In this document: positions 38,749-50,416 of the stretch, piece after piece
How the letters are laid out: every line of letters starts with the position of its first letter
Numbering within the stretch: the first letter of the stretch is position 1
Notes under the pieces: model-generated
Database searches by the model: none
Seen by the model: only the letters and a program-made list of their open reading frames with translations
Told to the model about the DNA's origin: nothing
Source: Gossypium raimondii
Taxonomy: Eukaryota; Streptophyta; Magnoliopsida; Malvales; Malvaceae
DNA: 64,000 nt
Assembly: GCF_025698545.1 (NCBI RefSeq)
Contig: NC_068569.1
Location: 22,878,001 to 22,942,000 of the forward strand
Reading direction: 5' to 3'
Position numbers and translations under genes: made by a program

Positions 38749-41275
38749 TCAATGCTTGTTTGATCGTGGAGACATCAATTCCGAAATATCAGGAAGTGGT
38801 AGGCCCTTTATCTGCATCTGCTTATACATCCATTGCCAATTCTCAGGTGTTACCTCACCCCCAAGTGAACGAATCACTGCACCACCACTACATGAGCCCA
38901 CTTTGCAACATTCCTCAAGTGATAATCCCTTGACCAATCCATATAAGAAACCACCAGCGAAAAGGTCCCCAGCTCCTGTGGCATCAACCGCTTTTGTCTC
39001 CCCTATAGCCGGAACTCGGACAACCTGTCATATTAAGAATCTTTAGTTTTGCCGGTCTTCAGCTATGCATATATCATCTATAAAGGCAAACTGCACAATT
39101 TGGCCATACTTTCCAAGTTGAGTATTAGTAAGTAACCAAGTACAAAGGCATTCCCTAAATGGGAGGCATTGATAATCTCTTAACAACAAAAGACTGCAAA
39201 GTACGAAAAAACATTGGTTAGTTTACAAGGTTGTGAGTGGCCAACCTCTTGTGCGTGTTTTGCGATGCATCCGTTGGCCCCTAATGTAACCACAGCCCAT
39301 CGGCAATATTTGGACAGGTATTCCAGTGCAGCTTCAGGGCTAGCATTTGCTTCACCCCTAAAGAAGTAAAATTGAAAAATATGTATCAGTTACTACCGAC
39401 TGCAGTTACAGCAGCAATTGAAAAATAATCACAGCCACCTTAGTAGTTCTGTTGCTTCATCCTCGTTGGCAAAGCAGAGGTCGATATCTCCCGACTCCAG
39501 TAACTTTAGAAGAGGTTCTCTAAAATTCCGAACCATCTGAGCAAAGTCACAGACTTCATAAGATAAAATGTTGAAGAGCTCCATGATAGAGAACTGTACT
39601 AGAATATCAACCATAAGGTCGAAGCATTTACTATTATGATGCTTTTAAAATGTTTTATTTTCTGTGAATGGAACCGTTTTAAGTTACATTATAATTCACT
39701 CTGTACATAACATTGCATCCAACCGTGGGCAAAAACAAATCGATAATCCAATTACCTCAAAACTGGCCAAATCGATGGAGACAGACAGACCCTCTTGTTT
39801 GGCAAATCTTATAGCTGCTTGAGTAACTTCCAAATTGAATATTCCATATCTCATTACTAACCACTGCAATGAAAGATACATCATTAAGTCGAATTCTGTG
39901 CGATAACCAGCTGCCAAGGACTAAATGATGAAATGTGGTAAAAAAGTGAACATTCTACGTAGGCCATTTGAAAACAATGACCAAAAGAATATGATAATCG
40001 TATAAAAAAAAAACTCCTTGGTCACCTTAGAACCACTAAAGTCATCCTTGGTCAATTCATCCCCCTGAAAAACAACGAGGAAGAAAATTGATTGTAAGTT
40101 TGTGCTTGATATGGCACAGACATAGATCAGAAAGCAGTTTATTACACTGAAAAACAAAAACACTCACCTGAACTTTTACAGCGGTCGACAGGCAAGGGCG
40201 CATTGTTCTATTGCCGTATGCATCAACTAGGCAAACACACTGCATCATGTCATATTCACTAAGAAAGTTTCAGTATGTTCAAAGCATAGTTAAATTTCAT
40301 AGGAATTGTATCATGAAGTTCACCTGAGCTGTTGGTCCCGTCTTCTTTCGCAGTCTCGAAATATTAACTCCAGTAAAGTTCATGTTACTTACAAACAATT
40401 GGCCTTGCTCATCATCCCCATGGGCCCCGATCATTCCACTGTTAACACCAAAGCCAGAGCTAAGTCCACGAATAGTATTTGCAACACTTCCCCCAGCCAT
40501 AGTCTTCATAGGAGATGGATCATCAACTGAAGTAAGGATATGCTTTTTCAACTCGCTTAATATATGCTCAAGCTCCTTGAATTCCACCTACATTATCAAA
40601 TCCAGTGTCTGAAATTGTCATGCTCATCAAACAAGAAAACAATCTAAAACTTTGCAGTTCAATGGTTGAAACTTGAAAGCTGTTGATTTAGTAGGGACAA
40701 AACTTGGGAGACAAGAGCAAATGTCATTGGGATTGACGACTATGAAACATGAGAACAAGTAGAAGAACATAAGAATCTAACCAGAAAAAAGTCTTGTCCG
40801 CAAGCCTAAAATTACCATAAAAGTTATAGTTACGGACAAAGCTCCCGCATGCATCAACCAATTAAGAAAGAAAAAAGATATATTTGGTAAGCCTTTTCAA
40901 TTTTCATGGTCCAGAACATAGCAGAACGAGGGGAGAAGGGAATGAATAAAAGTTGGGTAATCTTGATGAAAAATAAGTCAATAACCCCGAAATTACACCA
41001 ACGAAGACAAATTAAAACGAAGGAGCGTGAACCCAGAAAACAGCAAGTAATAATAGAAAGGAAGAGGAACACAAAATTAAGAAAAGAATTTAATGAAACG
41101 GGTAGTTAAAAAAAAAAGTGGAACATACCGGAATGGAGCCACCACGTTCACCAGGAATTTGATGGAGCAAGGACCAATCGACACGAGCCACATGATCAAT
41201 GAGGGCAGCTGGCTGTAGTCCCAGGATAAGGGGAGCCTTGGCCTCCCCGTTATTAACCAAGGTTTCTGCTCCCAT
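38749..41275 (-). CDS. pfkB-family carbohydrate kinase
   Basis: Eight exons on the minus strand: 41275-41129, 40587-40324, 40239-40168, 40064-40026, 39863-39756, 39536-39439, 39357-39246 and 39024-38749. They give 371 residues with every junction in phase. The N-terminus MGAETLVNN...ILGLQPAALIDHVARVDWS is followed by the first pfkB signature region (MAGGSVANTIRGLSSGFG) in exon 2. Exon 8 carries AVDATGAGDLFAGGFLYGLV, whose DTGAGD holds the catalytic Asp and the anion hole. ATP-dependent phosphorylation of a sugar or nucleoside is the family reaction; the substrate is not predictable. The first intron is the longest, 541 bp. An in-frame ATG at 41428 would add 51 residues including an EPEPEPE run; the shorter start matches the conserved family N-terminus, so I use it. 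It converges with PAF. Confidence 0.92.
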
Positions 41276-41428
41276 AGTTTTTAGCCGCTGGGTGGCCTTT
41301 GGTGACTCCCTCAAAAGGGTCTCCTTTGAAGTAGTAGTCTCAGGCTCAGGCTCAGGCTCAGGCTCTATAGGATTTTGCAGCGAATGTCGTATTATATAGG
41401 CAAAGCCCCGAACATGCGTACTCAGCAC

Positions 41429-42496
41429 TGCGTCAGTTGGGCTCTTCCACTGCCCTTCACTCCTCAGTGCCCCTATTGGCCTATTCAGCCCTTTTTTTAT
41501 TATTTACTATTTTGTTTCTTTACTGATTTTTACTATAAAAAAAATGGGCCTTTTGGCTCCAAATGGTGTGAAATCTTAACTGTGATTGGGGGTTTGTGGG
41601 TTAAATACTAATGATTAATCCACTGTGGGCAAGTTTCAGTTGGTAAGTAAACATTAAAATGAACTTGACTTGCTCTGTAAGATGTCGGTCCAATAACTTC
41701 GATTTATATTGGGAAACTTTTCTCTTTTTGTTTTTGGTTTCTAATGAGTAAATTTTTTAGATTTTGATAGGTTAAATGAGAGGATATAACTCCACCTTTA
41801 AAATTATTAAGGTGTTGACTGATTTTGCCCTAAAGGTTGTCAAAGCAACATTAAAGAATGTGGAAAATCATGCACATGCTCTCGATCTTTCTCAAAACCA
41901 AGGAATTTTGATGCTATATTGTGCCGACTATAATCACACCTTTCTTTTACATGTAGTGCATGAATTTGTACAAAAGGAAATAACTTCCATCATGTCACAT
42001 CTAACAAAATCAGATTAAAAAAAAAATCTGTTTATTCAAGAATAATACTTTAAAATTTTCTCCCTCAACAATAAAAAGTATTATTTCTCTCAGGGATTTT
42101 GTCATCCACTTAGGGAAGCGCCTCAGTTTTGTGGCAATTTGGTATCTGCAAGATTCATGATAAGTTTTAGTATTGAGTATATAAATAATTACGGAGGTAC
42201 CTGGGTACGACATAAATCAAATTACCAACCAAGGCCATATATAAGACTTTAAAGCAAACCTTGTACCACTTGAGCCAGCCCTCCCTCGAGTGGGAGACAG
42301 AACTCTTAAGTGGGTCTCCACCAATCGAGGTGCTCCCTCGAGTGGGAGACAAAATCCCCAAGCGAGACAATACCTTCCATTGTTGAGGGATCGGATCGAC
42401 GTCCCTGAGTACAACACTTCGAAGACTTCTTTCGAAGGAGTCGATCCCCCCTCAACACATATTTTTGTATCATTGATATTTTAATGATCCAACTAT
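41429..42496. other. Intergenic region with a 19 bp direct repeat
   Basis: Upstream of the kinase gene. CTCCCTCGAGTGGGAGACA occurs exactly twice, at 42281-42299 and 42333-42351, in a GC-richer patch (42260-42460) that also has CTTCGAAGACTTCTTTCGAAG. It may be transposon-derived. A frame at 41776-42018 has no recognisable motif. Confidence 0.5.
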
Positions 42497-42710
42497 TGAA
42501 TTTATCAATATAATTGTATTTGTTATGTATGTAAATTTTTTGAACCGGTCTAATATCTCTATCATATCAATAATATTATATATATTAATATTTATTGATC
42601 AATAGATGACTTTATATAAACAAATAGTTAGAAATTATAAATTTAGACATGAAACATAACATATAACATTAAATTATTAAAATATTAATCGTACAAAAAT
42701 ATGTAAAATA
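42497..42710 (+). mobile_element. Relic of the copia LTR family
   Basis: Follows the sequence at 22687-22910 with many substitutions, both starting TGAATTTATCAATATAATTG. Nothing resembling gag or a primer-binding site comes after it. Confidence 0.6.
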
Positions 42711-45700
42711 GTGTAAAACTATTTTAGTTTTATCCTCCCTATCTTTAGCATATATAAGTTTTAAATTTTTATTATACATAATTACCTACTAATCAATTAT
42801 AATATTTAATAATATTTAAAAATAAGAATTTAAATTCAAAATCAAAATAATAAAATACATTTAACACAAAAAGTATCTAATAAAATTGATAACTATGAAT
42901 CATAACTTTTACTTATAAAATATACAAAGTTGGAAATATAATATCAAGTATTAAAATAATTTTAAGAATGTATCAAATTGTGAATTATAATATTAAAAGA
43001 TATTATTATCTAATAAAAATCAAATAAACATATAAAATAATATAAAATCTAAAACCATAATGAAACTCATCGATGTTATGGAAATTTAAAGTTTTTATTG
43101 TGAAAGAAATTTATAGAATTTTATTTAAATATATTTTTAATATATAATTAATATCCAAATATACTAAATTTATCAATAATTAATTTAACCATTACTAAAC
43201 AATTTGATTACCAAATATTCTTTATTATATTTTTAAGAAATACTTTCATTAATCATAAATAACAATAATACATAAACATGACATAATGAATAAAACGCTA
43301 CAAATTATTGCACAAATACCACCGTATGTAAAAAGAGCCCAATAGAAGAGATCAAAGTTTAATCAACAGTAACCGCAATATTGGAACCACATCACCGAGT
43401 TCAATCTCACGATCACTATCAAAATGCTTTGTCATGACAAATAATATTATTTATTTTATAAAGCAATGTTATTTTAGTCATTACCTGATTGAGTAAGTGT
43501 TTAATTAACTTATTATGCCAACTCGGTTAGAAGCTTAATATATAACTTCATTATGACACACTCACAATATTAGTGAAAAATTATATAACAAATGTATTTA
43601 TAAAAATAAACAAGACTTTAGTTGAATTGGTAAAGTTTAGAAAATAAAAATCATGACACTTTGGGTTCAAATATGTTTTTTCTAGATTTTATGTAGGTAG
43701 CACTTTCTATAGCAAAACAACTTTTCATTATAGCAGTTAAGTTGGTTGTAGAACTGGTTTTATTTATATTTTACTTTTAACTTCTATAATAATTTTTCAT
43801 CTATAATGGCAAAAATCATAAAATATAAAGTACACTCTTCATAAAATTAGCTCAAATTTCGTTTTAAATTTTAGTAAAATTAATTATATTCCTACGTGAA
43901 ATAAAAATAACAAACTTTAGTTAAGATATTGTTTTAATAGAATTAAATTTTACATACAAATATATTAATCATATTTTATTATAAATGCAGTTTAAGTATC
44001 ACTAATTAATATTATTAATATATTATATTTTTAATTTTAAAATTTTTAAAATTAAAAAATAGTTTAAATTTCAAATGATGTATAGGTGTATCGAATGACG
44101 GTGTTAACAACCATCTCTATGTAATATCCAAAATTTTGATAGATAAATGGATTATTATAAAGAGGGCTGATTGTATAAAAATACAAAATGTCATCAAAAT
44201 GATATAATTTGTTGCTTTATAAAATCAATAGATTTTTATAATTTTATAATTGAGTTAAGACTTGGTTGATGAGCGACAAAAACTTAGTTGATCACATAAA
44301 TAATAATTAAATATCCCAAACACAACTACATTTACAAGAATATAATAATAATTAAAATAAAATAACATGTTAAAAAATAAACCTCACAAAATTGATAATC
44401 TTACTTCACCTTCTATAACTATAGACGAAAAACTTGTATAAAATATGAATATAAATAAGAATAATATTTGATACATCGTTGGTGTATAAATTTCATGTAT
44501 CATTGAAGAATAATAATATGACTTATCATCATTAAATTTAACAAAAATATAATAAATACTAATAATTTTATTTAAACATACGAGTTAGTATTTGGTGCCT
44601 TTGGCGATGTGTTTTTTTATTTCACAACAACCTTAAAAAACGGTCATGTATATATATATATATATTTTAATATTTACTATACATTATAAGACATTTGTCA
44701 ACCTCTGACCCTGGTTGTGGAGTTTTAAAACTCCACTGGTAGTGTACCAAATGTTATTCCAAAACATAATTAAACATTAAATGTAGCTATTATAAACAAA
44801 TATTAAAAACTCTCGAATTTAGGATAGTGGGTTTAAGGTCTCAAGTATAGGGTTTAGGATTTTAGCATTAATTTGTAATTGATTAATATTTAATTATTTT
44901 CAAATAAAATTATTAGTATTTATTTATAAGTCCTCTACCAATTTTCATTTTTTTTAATGATGATTAATTATATGGAATATATGGATATTATTAATTACAT
45001 TCATGAATTAAGTAGATTATGTATTAATGAGGTTTATTTGTTACTTGATTTTTTTTAAAAAAAAATCTAATTTAATTGTGAAAGTATTTAAAGTTTCTAA
45101 TTGATACAATGCTTAGAATTACCCATAACTTATCTCAACCTTTAAATAAGAGGATAAACGCGCTTCAGCACGCTTGAACTCACGTCCTCTTGCATTGGCA
45201 ACAATACCAATACAAATTTTTAAATAATATGTTCTACTATACTTTAGAGCTTAATTAGATTTCTATTATCATGGAGAGAAATTTGAGTAAAATTTCACGA
45301 GTTCATAGATTTTTAAGAAATATGCAACTTTTTAAGGTGGTGTTGCTGAAATATTGAGAAGCAATTACATTGAAACCGTGTACATAAAGTGATGAGTAAT
45401 TTCGTCTTAAGAGCAAAACAACGTTAAATTATCATTCTTTAAATCAATTATTAACAAATAAGTTGATTGTTTTAAATTTTACGATAAAGATTTGTATAAA
45501 ACTGAGATACCATGTCATTTATATCACTTTTCAATAATAAATTAATATCATTTCAATATTTTTATCCCAAATTTCAAATGACATAAAATACAAGGGTAGG
45601 GTTGGAAAATATCCACCGCCCGTGGTTAAGGCACTATCCTTCCTAATAATCATCCATAATTATGATAACATAATATAAAAACATTTAAAAATGTTAATGC

Positions 45701-46060
45701 TATAAAGTAAATAAATAAAAGGTTGGGATAAACAAAAATAATGGAAAAAGAAGATGGCTGAAATTACGGGGAGAAGGAACATCCCAAATCAAGGGCTTCA
45801 ATTATTGCAATCAAGATCCGACCATTAACAATATTTTATCAACACTCTGACTAGCTAACGTGGCTAGAGTTGGGGGGGGGGGGGGTCAAGATTTTCGCAC
45901 GTGGGTTAGGTCCAACATGCATACTTGTCTTTGCCTTTCCTTTTACTTTTGGTACTCATATAAAATTACTAAACAAATAAAAGAATAAATTTATTTTAAT
46001 AATTTATGTTGGGTTTACAATTTACACATAATTTAGTGATTAATGATATAATTTACTTAA
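42711..46060. other. Intergenic region, very AT-rich
   Basis: No gene recognised. Near 43615-43680 the phrases TAGTTGAATTGGTAAAG and TTTGGGTTCAAATATG resemble A- and B-box parts of a tRNA-derived repeat, too decayed to call. A 14-base G run lies at 45872-45885. A decayed relative of the MITE at 28160 lies near 45510. Confidence 0.5.
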
Positions 46061-46065
46061 AAAGT

Positions 46066-48307
46066 TGTCGAAACTATTTTTTGAAAACAAAATTTTAGTT
46101 GTCGACTTTAAAAATAAAACTGGAGTCGCCATCGATCCGTGATTTAGGTGTGATCGGCTCACCTTAGAAATTATTTTGGTCTACGAAATTTGAGAAAACG
46201 AGTTCGGGAGTCAGTTATGCACGAGGAAGGGTTAGCACCCTCGTAACGCCCAAAAATCGGTACCAAATTGATTATTTAATGTCTTAATGTCGAGAAAAAA
46301 GATTTTTTAAAACTCAAATGATGAAACTTGAAAAAGGATAATCAACTGTTCAAGTTAGATAAAGAAATCGAGACCCAATACATTAGGGTACAATTTCTCA
46401 AAATCTCCGAACTTTGAATATTGCATTTTAGTTTTTAAAGAAAATCTTCATTCCGAGAAAGCAATGTGTCATGCCCAATACATTAGGGCACCACAAATTA
46501 AGTTCCCGAAAATGACTTTTATACTTATGCATTTTGAATAAAGAACATTCTCAGTTATTTAGGATTAACAAAGAAAATCGGAACCCAATACGTTAGGGCT
46601 CAATTTCCTCGAAAATCCTAAATACCGAATATTGTCTTTTATTTTAGAAATTCTTATTTCGAGATAATAAAATGTCATGACCAGTAAGTTAGGACCCGAC
46701 ATTTTTGGATTCCCGAGAATAAGCTTTTATTGGAAATCTGAATTTATTGCAAAATAAATACTTGGCTTTCTAAATTCATCGAAAAATGATCACAATCTAG
46801 TAAGTTAGGACACGATCTTTCTCGAGAACCATGAATGCCAAATATTTTGAAAATTAATAAAATATGAGGATTTTAATGCTAACGAAACCAAAATATATTT
46901 TCTTTAAAAGTATAATAAAATGTTAATGCATATATATATGTATACAAAAACCATGAAAATGAATCAATAATAAGATATATAAAATATGCACATACATTTT
47001 AAAAATAATAAACATAAAAATATATAAATATAATATATTAGTAAATTACGAAAATATGAAAATATATATATAAAAACATGCAAAAAATATTTTATAATAA
47101 TTTTGAATAGTGTATAAATATGTACATTATAAAAGAAATATATATATAGAATTAAAAAGGAAATAAATGAAAAACGATATGAAATTCATAAAATATATGT
47201 ATATGTACGTATGCATATAAAACTAAGAAAAATAAAGTAATAATAAAATATATAAGACACGTATATATATTTTAAAACCATTTAAAACATGTACATATAT
47301 ATATTAACATACATATGCGTATAAATATATATAGGTATAATAATATTAATATCTAATATAATAATAAATAATACTAACAATAAGACAGTAATAATAACAA
47401 TTTAACAGTATTAATAAAAAAAACTTTAAATGACAAATGAAGGATTAATTTGGAAATAAACAGAATTTAAAGGTTGAATTCAAAAATAGAAAACGAGAAA
47501 AGGATTAAATTAAAACGCGCGCAACAGGAGGAGGACCGAAAAAGCAATTTACCCAAACCTCCTAAAACGTTGCATTTAAAAGGGGTTAAAATAATAAAAT
47601 TGGAAACCAATGGGGCAAATTCAGAAAACTTTAGAAACAAATTAAAGCAATAAAACAAATCAAAAGGATCAAAAGCACAAATATCCTATTAGGATAAAAC
47701 ATGCGGGCTATAAGAAGAAGGAAAGAAAAGCTGCTCCATTTTTCCACTTTGCTCCTCACATTGGCATTCTCCCCTTTTTTTTTCCAACTCCGATTCAAAC
47801 CAAGCGCAGCGAGAGCATCAACGACATGCCGCCATCGGTAAGTGCCTCTTCCCTTCCTCTTTACCTCTGTTTTGCACACCCAGAAAAAAAAAGAGAAAAA
47901 AATAACAGAGAAAGCAATAAAAGAAATGAAGAAAATTTGTCTAACCCCTATTACAAATGCTGCAATTGGTTTTTATATCACCCCCAAATATTACAGAAAC
48001 TATTTTTCCCCCTTTCTCTTTTGCCCTTTTCTCTGTTATTCTAGTGCTCCCTTCTGTTACCGTTGTTGGTGGTTCATTGCAGTGCATCTTGGAGAGAACG
48101 TCTTGCACGTGCAACGTCTTGGATGGGCGAGAGGCGATGGACGAATGACAATGCGTGATCTGCTACAATGAGGAAGGGAAAAAAAACTGCTGCTAGGGTT
48201 CCCATTTTCTGCTCCTGTTCAATATTTTGGGCTAGTGGGTTAGGGTTTAGTGTATTGGGTCATTGAGCTTTAGGATTTTGGGCCCCGGGCAATAATTGGG
48301 TATTACA
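46066..48307 (+). mobile_element. Solo LTR, 2.24 kb, with perfect 5 bp target duplication
   Basis: Begins TGTCGAAACT and ends TATTACA. It is flanked on both sides by AAAGT (46061-46065 and 48308-48312). No internal region remains, so unequal recombination between the two LTRs of a complete element is the likely origin. Its start, the GGAGTCGCCATCGATCCGTG block and the repeated CCCAATACATTAGGG phrases match the LTR at 57481-59910. The right third is GC-richer and holds an ATG followed by a splice-donor-like GTAAG at 47838. Confidence 0.93.
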
Positions 48308-48469
48308 AAAGTAATAAGAACTAAATTGATAAAAAGTATAAATAGTTAAATTTATCTTATCCCATTATTATTTTGTAATAAATTGATATCACTTTCCTCA
48401 AATTTCAGCCGCTCTAAAAGTGATCCATTCAAAATTGAGATTTTGAATGCGACACTAGACAGTAGTTTG

Positions 48470-50416
48470 CAGCTGAGCTGCCAGTAAATTAGGCTCGAGG
48501 CCTTTCAGTACACTTCCTCCAAACATTACAATCCCCAACCTAATGCAATGCAATATACAGATATGACATGCTGTAACATAATATCATGCATGTAAACAAG
48601 GCATACAGTATCAAATCAGTGGGACATCATCAGGCTTAGTCATATCAGTCATACAGTTATTTCAGTCAACTAGGGGTCTAGGTAAACTTATTGACCCTAC
48701 AGTAGGTTTATAGTCGACTTGGGCGACCCGTGCAACCTTATCAGCCAAACAGTGAAAATGGGCCTACAAGCCCATGATGTTCGCCCGTGTGGGCCCACAC
48801 GCCTGTGTGACCCACATGACCCAAATTGGCCTTGGCCTCGTGATCCATTTTAATGTAACCTGTGCTAGTTAATTATTCATATGTGTTTCCACTATTTACT
48901 TATATGATTCTTCAAAGTTGTTTACTTGAGTCACTGCTACTAAATTATTTGTATCTTAAGCTACAAAATTCCGAATTAAGATCCGCAAATTTTTTCTGAA
49001 ACCAGACTCACATATCTTCTTACCATAAAATTTTTAGAATTATTGGTTTAGCCAATAAGTACAGTTTATTCTTTAAAGTTTCCCCTATTCTGCTGTCTGA
49101 CAATTTTGACCTTTCTACACTAAAAATTAATTATCTTCCCGTAAAGAATTCAGATGATGTTCTCGTTTGTTTCTCTTGAAAGCAGACTCATTAAAAATTT
49201 TAAACATATAAATTCTACCCCATAATTATTTTTATAAAATTTTTAATAATTTTCCAAAGTCAGGGTAGGGGATTCCGAAATCATTTTGACCCTGTCTCAC
49301 TAAAATTCAAATATCTCATAATATGAAATTCTTTTGCTTAGTTGTTTCTTCTATGAGAAACTAGACTCAAATATCTTTAATCCCATATTTCTTTTCATCC
49401 TCTAATTCGATTTCCATAATTTATGATGATTTTTCAAAGTTAGCCTACTACTGGTGTCCAAACAACAAGCAATTTCGGTTTTTTGTCGAATCCCTTATTT
49501 TTGTGTTTCGGGTACACACTTGGTTTTGTTTGATGTTAAAACAGTCCCCGAGCACTTCAAAGCCTATAATTGAGCAAAAAGCACGATAATTAGTCTTACC
49601 TCGCTATTAATCAAAATCTCGAAACCAAAATACTTACTCATAAAACGATGAACACTTACCGCAAAAACTTCAAATCGGTACATTTACGAAAATCACGAGG
49701 AGAGCCTTAATCCTTGTGAAATGCTGCTGCCAACACCCCGGAATTAGACTATTGAACACAAAATAATCTTTTAAAATGATACCCAACAACTTACTAAATT
49801 TGCACAAGTGCTGCTTAACGCTACGAAATCAAGAGGAAAGAATGGTTTAAGGGGAATAAGGGAATTTCGGCAGTAGAGGAAAGAAAAGAAACGATAATCA
49901 AGTAAGAAGCAAAGAAGAAAAAAAATCAATAGAAATGGGGGAGAGAAAACGTCAAAAAGATGGAGAGAAAAACGACTCTCTTTTTTCGAAAAAGGAAAAA
50001 AATGATCAAATTTTGGATATCCTCTCCTATAATCCCCTAATTCACTCCTAAAATCGCTCCCCCACTTCCCACTACACATCCACCACCACTTAGAAACCTA
50101 GTTCAGCACAACTCTTCTCGAAATTAAGAGCAAAAAAATATAACCCTTGCCGTTCCAAAGATTCAAACCCATAATCTCCACCATAATGACACACCATTTA
50201 ACCACCAGACCCATTCTAATGTAATTTACCCAACAATCAAATAAAAGCCTACTGAACAAGAGCAAGACCCAATTCATTCAAAATACCAAAATTTGTCCAA
50301 GTGAAAGCTTGAACTTGAGACCTCCCAAACACTCCCAGAACACATAACCACTAAAGCTGACAGATATTTATGTCATATTTTCACAATAATGAAATTAGAA
50401 ATTTTGGGGCATTACA
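48470..50416 (-). mobile_element. Reverse-oriented gypsy-type LTR (left boundary uncertain)
   Basis: Read on the minus strand from 50416 it begins TGTAATGCCCCAAAATTTCT, an LTR-like start. It contains CGGGCGAACAT...CACACGGGCG motifs around 48780, like the CACGGGCGTGTG LTR at 16137, and several internally repeated phrases such as AACTAGACTCA. I find no coding sequence, no matching second LTR and no target duplication. Its left end is a guess from composition. Confidence 0.6.

Noticed and set aside
43610-43690. A tRNA gene near 43.6 kb
   Set aside because: A- and B-box-like phrases are present but no acceptor or anticodon stem can be paired; at most a decayed tRNA-derived repeat.
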